This document shows, piece after piece, positions 9,262-18,247 of a stretch of 64,000 nt of DNA (position 1 is the first letter of the stretch; every line of letters starts with the position of its first letter). The stretch spans positions 35,185-99,184 of the forward strand of contig JAQXBF010000003.1 in the NCBI GenBank assembly GCA_029252555.1, read 5' to 3'. The translations under genes and the position numbers were made by a program. The notes beneath the pieces were generated by a model, which saw nothing but the letters and a program-made list of their open reading frames with translations, ran no database searches and had not been told where the DNA came from. Origin of the DNA: Porticoccaceae bacterium (GTDB lineage: Bacteria > Pseudomonadota > Gammaproteobacteria > Pseudomonadales > Porticoccaceae).

Positions 9262-9855
9262 TTGTACGGAAATCTGATAGATCAGCTTATAGACGCACTG
9301 CGAGTGCTGCCCGGTGTTGGCTCCAAGTCCGCCCAGCGCATGGCGCTACAGTTGCTCGAGCGAGATAAAGTGGGTGCCACCAGGCTGGCAGAGTCCATTA
9401 TGGAGGCGGTTGAGAAAGTCGGGCGCTGCAGAGACTGCCGCACCTTAACCGAACATGAGTTGTGCGGAATTTGCAGCGACAGTCGACGCACCTCCACACA
9501 AATCTGTGTGGTCGAAAACCCCGCCGATCTCTACGCCATAGAACAGGCTGGCAGTTTTCAGGGTAAGTACTTCGTGCTGTTAGGCCACCTGTCGCCCATT
9601 GATGGCATAGGCCCCGAGCAGTTGGGAATAGACCAGTTAATCGAGCGGCTGCAGCAGGATCAGGTCAGTGAGCTAATACTGGCCACCAACCTAACCGTCG
9701 AAGGCGAAGTTACCGCGCACTTTATTGCCGATAAAGCCAAGGCACTTGGTGTGAGCGTTTCACGGATTGCCTATGGCGTCCCCATGGGTGGCGAACTTGA
9801 GTATGTAGATGGCGGCACATTGAATATGGCATTACAAAGCAGAAAGGCGCTGTAG
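9262..9855 (+). CDS. recR: Recombination mediator protein RecR
   Basis: A 197-residue RecR. A helix-hairpin-helix ([13 protein letters not shown]) sits near residues 16-28. A C4 zinc finger uses Cys 56, 59, 68 and 71, and a Toprim domain follows. RecR with RecO loads RecA onto SSB-coated gapped DNA. The start is a TTG at 9262, chosen because the homologous N-terminus begins there and no ATG is available. It begins 13 bases after the ybaB stop, which fits coupled expression. The stop directly abuts the rnd start codon. Confidence 0.95.
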   Translation: MYGNLIDQLIDALRVLPGVGSKSAQRMALQLLERDKVGATRLAESIMEAVEKVGRCRDCRTLTEHELCGICSDSRRTSTQICVVENPADLYAIEQAGSFQGKYFVLLGHLSPIDGIGPEQLGIDQLIERLQQDQVSELILATNLTVEGEVTAHFIADKAKALGVSVSRIAYGVPMGGELEYVDGGTLNMALQSRKAL

Positions 9856-10971
9856 ATGAATCATTGGATTGATAGCAACACCAAGTTACAGCAGATGTGT
9901 GAGCAGCTTGCACAGGTTCCTAAGTTAGCCGTAGACACAGAGTTTATTCGCACCGACACCTTCTATCCCAAAATTGCGCTCATACAGATCTCCGATGGTG
10001 AGCAATGCTGGCTGGTGGATGTATTAGCTATTGATGATTTTAGCGCCCTTAAAGCATTGCTCGAAAGCTCGGATCATCAGCTAATTTTTCATGCCTGTGC
10101 CGAAGACCTCGAAGTATTGGAATATGCCCTGGACATTAAACCAACACAGATTTTTGACACCCAGATAGCTGCTGGTATTGTGAATATCGGTTACTGCATG
10201 GGCTATGCTCGCCTAGTCGATACCATGTTCGACGTGACTCTGGACAAGCAGGAAACTCGCTCTGACTGGTTAGCGCGGCCATTAACTCAGCGCCAGCTAG
10301 ATTACGCCGCTGTAGACGTGCAGTACCTCCATGCCATGGAAAAGATTCTGGCTAAAGCTCTGGAACACCAGCAGCGCCACGACTGGTTTGCCGAGGAGAC
10401 CCAGGGGCTGTTTGCGCTGGTGGAAGGGCGCAAAGATCATCGAGACTATTATCTGCGCCTAAAAGGGGCCTGGCGGCTGGGGGTAAAATCACTTACCGCT
10501 CTCAACCGACTCTGTGACTGGCGAGAGAATACCGCACGAGCGATTAATCGGCCCCGCGCCCATGTAATTAAAGACTCTGTACTCATTGAGTTAGCCAAGC
10601 GTCTGCCCCAGGCTCAGGAGCAACTGCAGGGCATTGATGACTGGTTTCCGCGCTCGGTAAAACGTCACGGGCAAACTGTGCTGCAGCAGATAGCAGATTC
10701 TGCCAGCGATAATCCCGTGCCACCGATGCCCCAGCCACTGCCCAAAGCTATTTCTATGGTGATGCGAGAAATGCGTGACTCTCTGGGCAGAGTGGCGCAG
10801 GATATCCAGATTCCGCAGGAATTTTTGTGTAATAAAAAGGAACTCGAAGTCATTTTGCGCAGTTCCATGGAGGGTCATTGCCAATGGCCTGAAAGACTGA
10901 CCCAGGGATGGCGACTTGCAAGAGTTCAGCCCGTACTACAGGAAGTACTTAACAGTACAGAAGCGTTATGA
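9856..10971 (+). CDS. rnd: Ribonuclease D
   Basis: A 371-residue DEDD-type 3'-5' exoribonuclease that matures tRNA 3' ends and other stable RNAs. The ExoI motif V-D-T-E-F holds catalytic Asp27 and Glu29. ExoII is seen at F-H-A-C-A-E-D-L-E and ExoIII at L-D-Y-A-A-V-D-V-Q-Y-L. An HRDC-type helical domain follows at about residues 205-290. Length agrees with E. coli RNase D (375 aa). The ATG directly follows the recR stop. The end overlaps ycgL by four bases (ATGA). Confidence 0.94.
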   Translation: MNHWIDSNTKLQQMCEQLAQVPKLAVDTEFIRTDTFYPKIALIQISDGEQCWLVDVLAIDDFSALKALLESSDHQLIFHACAEDLEVLEYALDIKPTQIFDTQIAAGIVNIGYCMGYARLVDTMFDVTLDKQETRSDWLARPLTQRQLDYAAVDVQYLHAMEKILAKALEHQQRHDWFAEETQGLFALVEGRKDHRDYYLRLKGAWRLGVKSLTALNRLCDWRENTARAINRPRAHVIKDSVLIELAKRLPQAQEQLQGIDDWFPRSVKRHGQTVLQQIADSASDNPVPPMPQPLPKAISMVMREMRDSLGRVAQDIQIPQEFLCNKKELEVILRSSMEGHCQWPERLTQGWRLARVQPVLQEVLNSTEAL

Positions 10972-11285
10972 CCGACCGTACCAGTGAGAATTTAACAGGG
11001 GGCAGGATTCTCTGTGATATTTACAAAGGCAATAAGAAAGAAGAAATGTACCTCTATGTAGCAAAACCAGAAGGTCTGGACAGGGTGCCAGAAACATTAA
11101 TTGCAAGCTTTGGTGAGCTTGCGCCCGTGACTACTTTAGTGCTGACAGAGTTGCGCAAACTGGCCCGTGCAGACATTCACAAGGTGATGGCCGAGTTGCA
11201 AGAGAAGGGCTTTTACCTCCAAATGCCGCCGGCAAAGTATCCAGTGTCAGACCAGCCACCGAGCTCAATTAATAAATATGGCTGA
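10968..11285 (+). CDS. ycgL: YcgL domain-containing protein
   Basis: A 105-residue protein with a YcgL domain (C-D-I-Y-K-G-N-K-K-E-E-M-Y-L-Y-V near residues 16-31; G-F-Y-L-Q-M-P-P near 80). Family function is unknown. The association with rnd and ycgN is conserved in gammaproteobacteria. The start codon overlaps the rnd stop (ATGA) and the end overlaps ycgN by 8 bases. This tight coupling suggests a role related to RNA metabolism or simply co-expression. Confidence 0.9.
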   Translation: MTDRTSENLTGGRILCDIYKGNKKEEMYLYVAKPEGLDRVPETLIASFGELAPVTTLVLTELRKLARADIHKVMAELQEKGFYLQMPPAKYPVSDQPPSSINKYG

Positions 11286-11715
11286 GTTCTGGCAGACAAA
11301 AACACTGGATCAAATGAGCACTGCCGAATGGGAATTGCTCTGCGATGGTTGTGCAAAATGCTGTCTGGTCAAGCTTGAAGACCATGATACTGGTGAAATA
11401 TTTCATACCAATGTGAGCTGCGAGTTATTGGATACTGAGAGCTGTCAGTGCATGGATTACGAAGGCCGCCATAATATAGTCGATGACTGTATTAAACTGG
11501 ATAGGGAGAATATTCATGCCCTGTCCTGGTTGCCAAAGAGTTGCTCGTATCGCTTGATAGCCGCTGGTCAGCCACTGCCAGAATGGCATCATCTGCTGAC
11601 CGGCTCCAAACAGACCTTGCACAGCTATGGCGCGTCACTACAGGGTCGAGTGACATCAGAGCTCCATGTGCATGACGACGATATCGAAGATCATATTATT
11701 CAGTGGGTTGACTAA
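11278..11715 (+). CDS. ycgN: YcgN family cysteine cluster protein (YkgJ/CxxCxxCC, UPF0260)
   Basis: A 145-residue protein with the cysteine cluster C-D-G-C-A-K-C-C (Cys 22, 25, 28, 29) and further conserved cysteines at C-Q-C and D-D-C. The family is annotated as a putative zinc- or iron-chelating domain; the biochemical role is unknown. The C-terminal S-Y-G-A-S-L-Q-G-R-V-T-S-E and D-D-I-E-D-H segments are typical of YcgN. It overlaps ycgL by 8 bases. Confidence 0.9.
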   Translation: MAEFWQTKTLDQMSTAEWELLCDGCAKCCLVKLEDHDTGEIFHTNVSCELLDTESCQCMDYEGRHNIVDDCIKLDRENIHALSWLPKSCSYRLIAAGQPLPEWHHLLTGSKQTLHSYGASLQGRVTSELHVHDDDIEDHIIQWVD

Positions 11716-11717
11716 CT

Positions 11718-12092
11718 ATGTACAGCGCAGAAAATTATTTATGGGGCTGGGTTGCCTATTCAGCAGGGGCTCTGTGCCTGCTTTTTTGCCTCTGGCTATT
11801 AATACGCAAAATCGGTATCAGAGCTATCCGCCATATTATTATACTGCTGGCGACCATCGCCCTGTTCACGCCAGTGACCGCCTATCGTGACGACCCCCAT
11901 TTGGCACCGGCCTTTTTTGTTAGTCTGTATGAAGGCTTGTTAGCGTCGGGAGACGATATGGGTTTTCAGCGCGGGCTGGCGCCTATTTTAGCCATTAGCT
12001 TTTTTGTTATTTTTTTTTATACGCTGCTGAGGTTACTGATCTCATGGGTGAGAAAAAAGCGCACAGCGAACTCTAAAGACGAGCAAGAATAA
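11718..12092 (+). CDS. Small inner-membrane protein of unknown function
   Basis: A 124-residue protein. Hydrophobic segments lie at about residues 10-30, 38-54 and 85-108, with a Lys/Arg-rich cytoplasmic tail. Two or three membrane spans are likely. It begins 3 bases after the ycgN stop and so belongs to the rnd-ycgL-ycgN unit. I do not recognise a named family, and no catalytic motif is visible. Confidence 0.75.
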   Translation: MYSAENYLWGWVAYSAGALCLLFCLWLLIRKIGIRAIRHIIILLATIALFTPVTAYRDDPHLAPAFFVSLYEGLLASGDDMGFQRGLAPILAISFFVIFFYTLLRLLISWVRKKRTANSKDEQE

Positions 12093-12138
12093 AAAATAGA
12101 CTAAAAAATCAAGAGCCACAATTATAGTGAGGCCAGCA

Positions 12139-13815
12139 ATGACTGAGAAATCTGTCGAAGTCACAGCGTCAAAAACTAACAAAACCACCCTAAGCACATT
12201 GCGTATTGGCAAGCGCTACCGCGCCGAGCGGGTAGCCGCCGATTACGATGCTATTGTTATCGGCTCTGGCATAGGGGGGCTTTGTTCAGCGGCATTGCTC
12301 TCGCAGATGGGTAAGAAAGTCATCGTGTTGGAGCAGCATTACACGGCCGGTGGCTTCACCCATGCCTATGAACGCAATGGTTATGAATGGGATGTGGGGG
12401 TGCATTATATCGGTGATATGGGCCGCAAAAGTGCTGGCCGCGGGCTATTCGATTTTATCTCTGCTGGTGAACTGAAATGGGCCGAAATGGACCCAGCCTA
12501 CGACCGCATCATTTTAGGAGATGAAAAATTTGATTTTGTCGCGGGAAAACAAAATTTCAAAGACAGCCTAAAGCAGCAGTTCCCCCAGGATGGCGATGCA
12601 ATAGACCAATATGTTGATCTGGTGATTGCCACTACTAAATATATGGGCTATATCAGCCAAGTGAAAGCCATGCCCAGTGCGATGGCGAAAGTGATGGGGT
12701 TATCGAGTAAAAATAAGCTGCCAGATTACGCTCTAGACACATCCTACAATGTGCTTAAAGGCCTCACAGATAACGAGAAATTGATCGCCGTGCTCTGCGG
12801 CCAATGGGGTGATCATGGTTGCCCGCCCAAAGAATCAGTATTTCTTATGCATGCCCTGATCGCCGGTCATTATTTTAATGGTGGCTTTTACCCTGTGGGC
12901 GGAGCATCACGAATTGCTGAGACTATTATTCCGCAGATACAGGTGTCTGGGGGTGATGTTTTTACCTATGCCGATGTAGCGGAAATTCTGGTCAAAGATA
13001 ACCGTGCCATTGGTGTTAAAATGGCCGATGGCCACAGCCTCTATGCACCGAGCATTATTAGTAATGCCGGTGTGGTCAATACCTTCTCCAAGTTGCTCCC
13101 CACCGAGGTCAGCAAAAAGTTGGGCTATCAAAAAAAGGCTACAGACCTAAGTCGCTCAATGTCCCATGCCGGTATGTATCTGGGTTTAAAAGGCACCGCA
13201 GAAGAATTACAGTTGCCCAAAACCAACTTGTGGATTTATTTAGATGAGCATCACGATGCCAACGTTGAGGCTTTTAGAAAGGACTCGAACGCCCCATTGC
13301 CGCTGGTCTATGTTTCATTTCCCTCTGCCAAAGACCCAGATTTCCAGTGTCGTTATCCGGGGCGCTCAACCATTGAAATTGTCATTGGCCCCTGTGACTA
13401 CGAGCAGTACCGCCAGTGGGCCGATAAAACCTGGGGCAAGCGCGGTGATGAATACGAGGCTTTAAAGCATGACCTCTCAGACCGAATGTTGGCAGCACTA
13501 TATAAGCAAATGCCTCATTTGGAAGGAAAAATTGATTATTCAGAGGTGTCTACACCGCTTTCGACCAGCCATTTCTGTCGCTATGAGCATGGTCAGGCCT
13601 ATGGCTTGGCCCATACCAAAGATCGCTTCAAACAAGACTGGTTAAAACCCAAGACTTCATTGTCAGGGTTGTATTTAACGGGTCAGGATGTGGTGAGTTG
13701 CGGTGTGGTTGGCGCACTGATGGCGGGGATGCTCACTGCTATGTCGGTGGTTGGTCTGCGCGGGGCAGGGCAGTTAATGAAAAAGATTAAATCTGGTGAG
13801 GTAATAGGTGGCTAA
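12139..13815 (+). CDS. Phytoene dehydrogenase/retinol saturase-like FAD-dependent oxidoreductase
   Basis: A 558-residue flavoprotein. The N-terminal dinucleotide fold reads D-A-I-V-I-G-S-G-I-G-G-L-C-S-A, followed by V-L-E-Q-H-Y-T-A-G-G. A C-terminal segment (G-L-Y-L-T-G-Q-D) completes FAD binding. The closest families are the CrtI/CrtISO carotenoid desaturase-isomerases and all-trans-retinol 13,14-reductases; the substrate cannot be read from the sequence. No other carotenoid gene is nearby. I chose ATG 12139 because GAGG lies 6 bases upstream. A GTG at 12127 is in frame but overlaps that ribosome site. Confidence 0.85.
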   Translation: MTEKSVEVTASKTNKTTLSTLRIGKRYRAERVAADYDAIVIGSGIGGLCSAALLSQMGKKVIVLEQHYTAGGFTHAYERNGYEWDVGVHYIGDMGRKSAGRGLFDFISAGELKWAEMDPAYDRIILGDEKFDFVAGKQNFKDSLKQQFPQDGDAIDQYVDLVIATTKYMGYISQVKAMPSAMAKVMGLSSKNKLPDYALDTSYNVLKGLTDNEKLIAVLCGQWGDHGCPPKESVFLMHALIAGHYFNGGFYPVGGASRIAETIIPQIQVSGGDVFTYADVAEILVKDNRAIGVKMADGHSLYAPSIISNAGVVNTFSKLLPTEVSKKLGYQKKATDLSRSMSHAGMYLGLKGTAEELQLPKTNLWIYLDEHHDANVEAFRKDSNAPLPLVYVSFPSAKDPDFQCRYPGRSTIEIVIGPCDYEQYRQWADKTWGKRGDEYEALKHDLSDRMLAALYKQMPHLEGKIDYSEVSTPLSTSHFCRYEHGQAYGLAHTKDRFKQDWLKPKTSLSGLYLTGQDVVSCGVVGALMAGMLTAMSVVGLRGAGQLMKKIKSGEVIGG

Positions 13816-13852
13816 CAGGCTTAAATATCCCGAAATAAATGAGTCTCTTGAA

Positions 13853-14170
13853 TCAATAGGAGCGTTGATTCTCCGCAAGCCAGTAAACCAGGCCTGAGGC
13901 TAAGCCGGAGACAGCCAACAAGCCTACAGGTGTGATGCTGAACTGGGTCGGTAAAAGCCCGATAATCTCATTGAAAGGAAAGAATGGGTAAGCCACCGCG
14001 CAACCGAGAACCGTTGCCACGGTGGTTATGGCTGATTCCTGGCCTACCGAGACTTTTCTCTTGGCCGGTAATGTCGACCTGACCTTACTGACAAAACCCT
14101 GATCAATAAAATAGGGTTCACCAGCCCTAGCCTGACTAAAGAGATGATCAATATCTGTTGGGTTACTCAT
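13853..14170 (-). CDS. Small membrane protein coupled to an ECF sigma factor (candidate anti-sigma)
   Basis: A 105-residue protein with a hydrophilic N-terminal 45 residues, which would be cytoplasmic, and two hydrophobic segments at about 47-62 and 77-97. Its start overlaps the end of the ECF sigma factor gene by four bases (ATGA). A membrane protein directly after an ECF sigma gene is often its anti-sigma factor. No zinc-binding HxxxCxxC motif is present, so that role is an inference from position only. Confidence 0.7.
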   Translation of the reverse strand: MSNPTDIDHLFSQARAGEPYFIDQGFVSKVRSTLPAKRKVSVGQESAITTVATVLGCAVAYPFFPFNEIIGLLPTQFSITPVGLLAVSGLASGLVYWLAENQRSY

Positions 14171-14730
14171 GCTACATCCTCATTCTGCCAGCTGGAAAGC
14201 AGTTTTCTCAAGGTGGCTTTGCCACGACTAATGCAGGTTTTAACTGTACCCAGAGGCATCTCCATAATAGTACAAATCTCTTCATGAGTTAACTGCCTGT
14301 GCAGGTATAAGTGAATCACCATGCGCTGCTGGGTTGGCAGCTGTTGCATAGCCCGAGCAAGGTCTTGATGTAGTTCCTGCTCAGAATGCTCGGCAATGAC
14401 CGGCCGCTCTGCGGCGCTAATAACAGTTTCATCAATACCGCTGATCTCACGATTTCTGGCCAGCCGATAATGGCTCACCATTTGGTTGTAGGCAATGCGG
14501 TACAACCAGCTGCTAAACTTGGCATCAAACTTGTAACTGCCAATAGCCTGAAAGGCCTTGATAAAGGTTTCCTGGGCGAGGTCATCGGCCAGTGCTTCAT
14601 CCCATCCGGTCATCTGACGGAGTGAATAACGCAGACCTGACTGATGACGTTCAACCAGAGTCGAGAAAGAGTCGCGGCAATCTTTCGCAACGACTCTTTC
14701 GATCAGTGTCCTGTCAGCAGGGGCCAGCAA
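14167..14730 (-). CDS. ECF-type RNA polymerase sigma factor
   Basis: A 187-residue sigma factor. Region 2 contains D-D-L-A-Q-E-T-F-I-K-A-F and the -10 recognition segment S-S-W-L-Y-R-I-A-Y-N. Region 4 is a helix-turn-helix with Y-L-H-R-Q-L-T-H-E-E-I and M-P-L-G-T-V-K-T-C-I-S-R-G. This organisation is RpoE-like. The start is a TTG, 5 bases after the stop of the upstream membrane-protein gene. The gene overlaps the downstream small membrane protein. The three-gene unit probably responds to an envelope signal. Confidence 0.9.
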   Translation of the reverse strand: MLAPADRTLIERVVAKDCRDSFSTLVERHQSGLRYSLRQMTGWDEALADDLAQETFIKAFQAIGSYKFDAKFSSWLYRIAYNQMVSHYRLARNREISGIDETVISAAERPVIAEHSEQELHQDLARAMQQLPTQQRMVIHLYLHRQLTHEEICTIMEMPLGTVKTCISRGKATLRKLLSSWQNEDVA

Positions 14731-14735
14731 CTGTC

Positions 14736-15536
14736 TTAGCTAGCCAGATTATCAGAGGAGTCTTTGTTCATACGCCAGACAATCAACTTGCCAATTCCGA
14801 TAAATAGAGGAATCAGAGCAACAGAAGCTATCCCCCAATCAATCAGCAGGCCAAGGAACAAAAACAGTCCTGCACCCACCGCTATGTTGCGCACCCCACT
14901 CTGAAAGCTATTTGCTGAGCCATCTGACTCGCCATCATTCAACATTGCGAGAACCTCGTTTGGCACATCTTTTCCTGCGTCTAGATAGTCTTTAACCAAC
15001 CCAAGTTTAATCATGCGCTTGCGATGCTTGTAGTAGAGTACAGCTACAAGAATAAGCAACGGTAAGCCAAAAAATGCGATGATAGCTATCGTACTCGCCG
15101 CGCTGGAATCCTGATTAAGATCCATTGCTATTTCGAGCTCCATCTCGTCATCTAAATCTTCTAGAGTGGCGAGTAACGCTTGCTTCTCTTGGTCATTAAG
15201 ATCACCCCATTCAGTTTGAGATAGAGTTTTGATCACCTTTTTGATCGCAGCAACACCATCTTCAGAAGACTTAAACTCTATAAAGGTATCTTCGCTTTTA
15301 GAATCCCCGCCTCCATCTTCAGCAAACTTAAATTCTATAAAGGTATGTTCGCTCTCAGAATCTCCAGCCCCATCGCCTGACCCGATCACTGCGATCTTCA
15401 TGTCATTTGCATCTACATTTTGATGGAATATGGTGCTTCCGGCGGTCTCTTTAGCCTCCTCTGTCTCGCCTGCATAAGTAGGCGCCATTGTTAAAGATGC
15501 GGCAAGCGCTAGAACTTTGATTAGATTAGTCTGCAT
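14736..15536 (-). CDS. Exported membrane protein, DUF6249-like, first gene of the sigma-factor operon
   Basis: A 266-residue protein with a signal peptide (M-Q-T-N-L-I-K, a hydrophobic run, then P-T-Y-A) and an acidic periplasmic region. Hydrophobic segments follow around residues 150-170, 215-231 and 232-248. I chose the ATG at 15534-15536 because GGAG lies 6 bases upstream and a proper signal peptide follows. The longer open frame adds 38 residues with no such signal. Two near-identical 19-residue units containing T-F-I-E-F-K lie in tandem in the acidic region. The C-terminal membrane part resembles DUF6249 proteins. It could sense an envelope condition for the sigma factor; that is inference. 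Confidence 0.72.
   Translation of the reverse strand: MQTNLIKVLALAASLTMAPTYAGETEEAKETAGSTIFHQNVDANDMKIAVIGSGDGAGDSESEHTFIEFKFAEDGGGDSKSEDTFIEFKSSEDGVAAIKKVIKTLSQTEWGDLNDQEKQALLATLEDLDDEMELEIAMDLNQDSSAASTIAIIAFFGLPLLILVAVLYYKHRKRMIKLGLVKDYLDAGKDVPNEVLAMLNDGESDGSANSFQSGVRNIAVGAGLFLFLGLLIDWGIASVALIPLFIGIGKLIVWRMNKDSSDNLAS
15257..15370 (-). repeat. Two tandem 57-bp units inside the exported membrane protein gene
   Basis: The segment starting CATCTTCAG recurs exactly 57 bases later (15257 and 15314), with a few substitutions between copies. It encodes the duplicated 19-residue acidic unit with T-F-I-E-F-K. The frame is preserved, so copy number could vary without breaking the gene. Confidence 0.75.
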
Positions 15537-15698
15537 TCTTATCTCCATGGCTGTTTCAGCCTTATGGTTAAAATTATCCGGGATTGCTGCTGGCTGGCTA
15601 GACAGCTCTTTTTGCATTAAACCCAGCTTCCAAACTCTATGACGCGCCAAGACAGTGCTTTGGATTCAAAGAGAAGTAGATTAGATGATTGGCGGCGA

Positions 15699-16034
15699 CT
15701 ATACGAGTATTACGCTAGATGCGCATCCACACAGGCCCAATAGGCTGGCCTGTGTGAATATAGAAACCTTATTTCTTGTAGCGCGAGGCCCATGACCTCT
15801 AGCAGAATATCCTAGGAAAAAATTGGCGTATTGATCACTGAGGTTAAAAGAACAATTGATGCAATGTAGATGGTTAAAACAAGTAGAAAGGACTTCACTG
15901 AATCTGCGTTCGTTATTTTTCTTCATGTCCAACGGGGACTCAAAATATAAAATCATGCTATCTGCATAATCTGTACTATCTGATACCAAAAATGCAGCAA
16001 ATACTCCGCGGTCATATTTAATATCAGTTTTCAC
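15699..16034 (-). CDS. Possible hypothetical protein (doubtful)
   Basis: An open frame of 111 codons starting with GTG in an otherwise empty 0.5-kb gap. The first 75 residues look protein-like and soluble, with cysteines in H-L-H-C-I-N-C. The tail looks like random translation. No family is recognised and the ribosome site is poor. It may be an orphan gene, a gene remnant, or a chance frame. Confidence 0.3.
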   Translation of the reverse strand: MKTDIKYDRGVFAAFLVSDSTDYADSMILYFESPLDMKKNNERRFSEVLSTCFNHLHCINCSFNLSDQYANFFLGYSARGHGPRATRNKVSIFTQASLLGLCGCASSVILV

Positions 16035-16141
16035 TCTTTAAGACGCTGCCAGAGGGCGATTTAGTTTCAAAAAACAGGGCAGATTAGATTATTATGCAGG
16101 GCTACATGTGATTAAACCTATTTGAAGTGGACCCAGACAAT

Positions 16142-16987
16142 ATGAAATTTACCGGTACAGACGAATATATAGCCACCGAAGAGCTGCAAATGGCAGTTAA
16201 TGCCGCCGTAACATTGCAGCGCCCTCTACTGATTAAAGGTGAGCCGGGAACAGGCAAAACCATGCTGGCCGAGCAGGTAGCTAGCTCCTTGGGTATGCCA
16301 CTACTGTCATGGCACATTAAATCGACCACCAAAGCTCAGCAGGGCCTCTACGAATACGATGCTGTGTCCCGCCTCCGTGATTCTCAATTAGGTAGTGACA
16401 AGGTGCATGATATCGCCAACTACATTAAGCAAGGCAAGCTGTGGGAAGCCTTTACGGCCGACGAGCAGGTAGTTCTGCTGATTGATGAGATTGATAAGGC
16501 AGATATCGAATTCCCCAATGACCTGCTGCTTGAACTGGATAAGATGGAGTTCCATGTTTACGAGACTGGCGAGACCATTAAAGCGGTGCAGCGCCCAATC
16601 GTGATTATCACCAGTAATAATGAAAAAGAGCTGCCAGACGCATTTTTGCGGCGCTGTTTCTTCCACTTTATTAACTTCCCTGATCGTATGACTATGCAAC
16701 GCATTGTCGACGTGCATTTCCCCAAGATTAAGAAGAAGTTGGTAGATGAAGCGCTGGATATTTTCTTTGATGTGCGCAAGATTCCCGGACTGAAGAAAAA
16801 GCCATCCACCTCAGAGCTTGTCGATTGGTTAAAGCTGGTTATGTCGGATGATATCCCAGAAGATATTCTGACCAATCGTGACCCCACTAAAGCTATTCCG
16901 CCACTTTATGGTGCGCTGCTCAAGAATGAGCAAGACGTTCACCTGCTAGAGCGGCTGGCCTTTATGACCCGTCGCGCAGGACAATAA
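16142..16987 (+). CDS. MoxR-family AAA+ ATPase
   Basis: About 281 residues. Walker A is G-E-P-G-T-G-K-T and Walker B is V-V-L-L-I-D-E-I-D-K-A-D. Sensor 1 is I-I-T-S-N-N-E-K-E-L-P-D-A-F-L-R-R. MoxR ATPases work with VWA-domain partners as metal-insertion or maturation chaperones. The partner gene follows 12 bases downstream. The ATG at 16142 gives the usual family start (M-K-F-T-G-T); an in-frame GTG at 16127 would add five residues. The client of this pair cannot be told from this window. Confidence 0.93.
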   Translation: MKFTGTDEYIATEELQMAVNAAVTLQRPLLIKGEPGTGKTMLAEQVASSLGMPLLSWHIKSTTKAQQGLYEYDAVSRLRDSQLGSDKVHDIANYIKQGKLWEAFTADEQVVLLIDEIDKADIEFPNDLLLELDKMEFHVYETGETIKAVQRPIVIITSNNEKELPDAFLRRCFFHFINFPDRMTMQRIVDVHFPKIKKKLVDEALDIFFDVRKIPGLKKKPSTSELVDWLKLVMSDDIPEDILTNRDPTKAIPPLYGALLKNEQDVHLLERLAFMTRRAGQ

Positions 16988-16999
16988 AAAGCGAACCCC

Positions 17000-18175
17000 A
17001 TGCTGATTAACTTCTTCTACACTCTCAAAAAAGCCAAGGTTCCCGTTTCTATACGGGAGCTGCTGGACTTGCTTGATGCCATGGACAATAATCTGGCCTT
17101 TGGTTCTATCGATGACTTCTATTTGCTGGCCCGCACAGTTATGGTCAAAGATGAGAAGTTCTACGATCGATTCGACAAAGCCTTTGGCGCCTACTTCAAA
17201 AACCTCGAAAATATCGACGGTATTATCGAAGCACTGATTCCAGAAGATTGGCTGCGCCAAGAGTTTGAAAAGCATTTTACCGACGAAGAAAAAGCCAAAA
17301 TTGAAAGCCTGGGCGGCCTTGAAAAGCTGATTGAGGAATTTAAAAAGCGCCTTGAAGAGCAAAAAGAGCGCCACGAGGGCGGCAATAAATGGGTAGGTAC
17401 TAACGGCACTTCACCCTTTGGCCACGGCGGCTTCAACCCCGAGGGTATTCGCATAGGTGGCCCCGGGGGCAAAGGCACAGCAGTTAAAGTTTGGGATGAG
17501 CGCCAGTATCAAGACCTTGACGATTCAGTTGAGATTGGCACGCGCAATATCAAGGTGGCCCTGCGCCGTCTGCGCAAGTTTGCTCGGGAGGGCTCTGCCG
17601 ATCAGTTAGATTTGGATGACACCATTAGCAGTACAGCCCGCAATGCCGGTTATCTGGATATCAAGATGGTCCCCGAGCGCCACAATGCAGTGAAGGTACT
17701 TATATTCTTTGATATTGGCGGTTCCATGGACCCCTATGTGCGGCTCTGTGAAGAGTTGTTCTCAGCGGCAAAAACAGAATTTAAACACCTAGAATATTTT
17801 TACTTCCATAACTGCATGTATGACTATGTTTGGAAGGACAACCACCGCCGTCGTGAAGAGCAGATGTCGGTATTTGATCTGATTCATAAATATTCATCAG
17901 ACTACAAAGTCATCTATGTAGGCGATGCTAGCATGGCACCCTACGAAGTGACCAGCCCCGGTGGTAGTGTTGAATATCACAATGAAGAGTCTGGGGCAGT
18001 GTGGATGCAGCGCATGACCGAGACCTACGACAAATTGATTTGGATTAACCCAGTGCAGGAGAAGTATTGGGAATACACCCCTTCAATTCAGATGCTTAAA
18101 GAGCTGGTTGAGGATAAGATGTTCCCCATGACATTGGCCGGCCTGGAAAAAGGTATGGCAAGGCTTTCTAGATAA
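17000..18175 (+). CDS. VWA domain-containing CoxE-like protein
   Basis: A 391-residue protein paired with the MoxR ATPase. A helical N-terminal region (about 1-125) and a Gly-rich linker (about 130-160) lead to a C-terminal VWA domain. The MIDAS metal-binding motif appears as D-I-G-G-S-M, a variant of DxSxS with Gly in the middle position. MoxR and CoxE-like proteins form chaperone systems. Twelve bases separate the two genes, so they are one transcription unit. Confidence 0.92.
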   Translation: MLINFFYTLKKAKVPVSIRELLDLLDAMDNNLAFGSIDDFYLLARTVMVKDEKFYDRFDKAFGAYFKNLENIDGIIEALIPEDWLRQEFEKHFTDEEKAKIESLGGLEKLIEEFKKRLEEQKERHEGGNKWVGTNGTSPFGHGGFNPEGIRIGGPGGKGTAVKVWDERQYQDLDDSVEIGTRNIKVALRRLRKFAREGSADQLDLDDTISSTARNAGYLDIKMVPERHNAVKVLIFFDIGGSMDPYVRLCEELFSAAKTEFKHLEYFYFHNCMYDYVWKDNHRRREEQMSVFDLIHKYSSDYKVIYVGDASMAPYEVTSPGGSVEYHNEESGAVWMQRMTETYDKLIWINPVQEKYWEYTPSIQMLKELVEDKMFPMTLAGLEKGMARLSR

Positions 18176-18247
18176 ATGGCTCTTGAAAGGGCCTTCTGAA
18201 TCGTTAAGAGCTTTAGACAATAATAATTAATCATTGGGTGAATCAGT

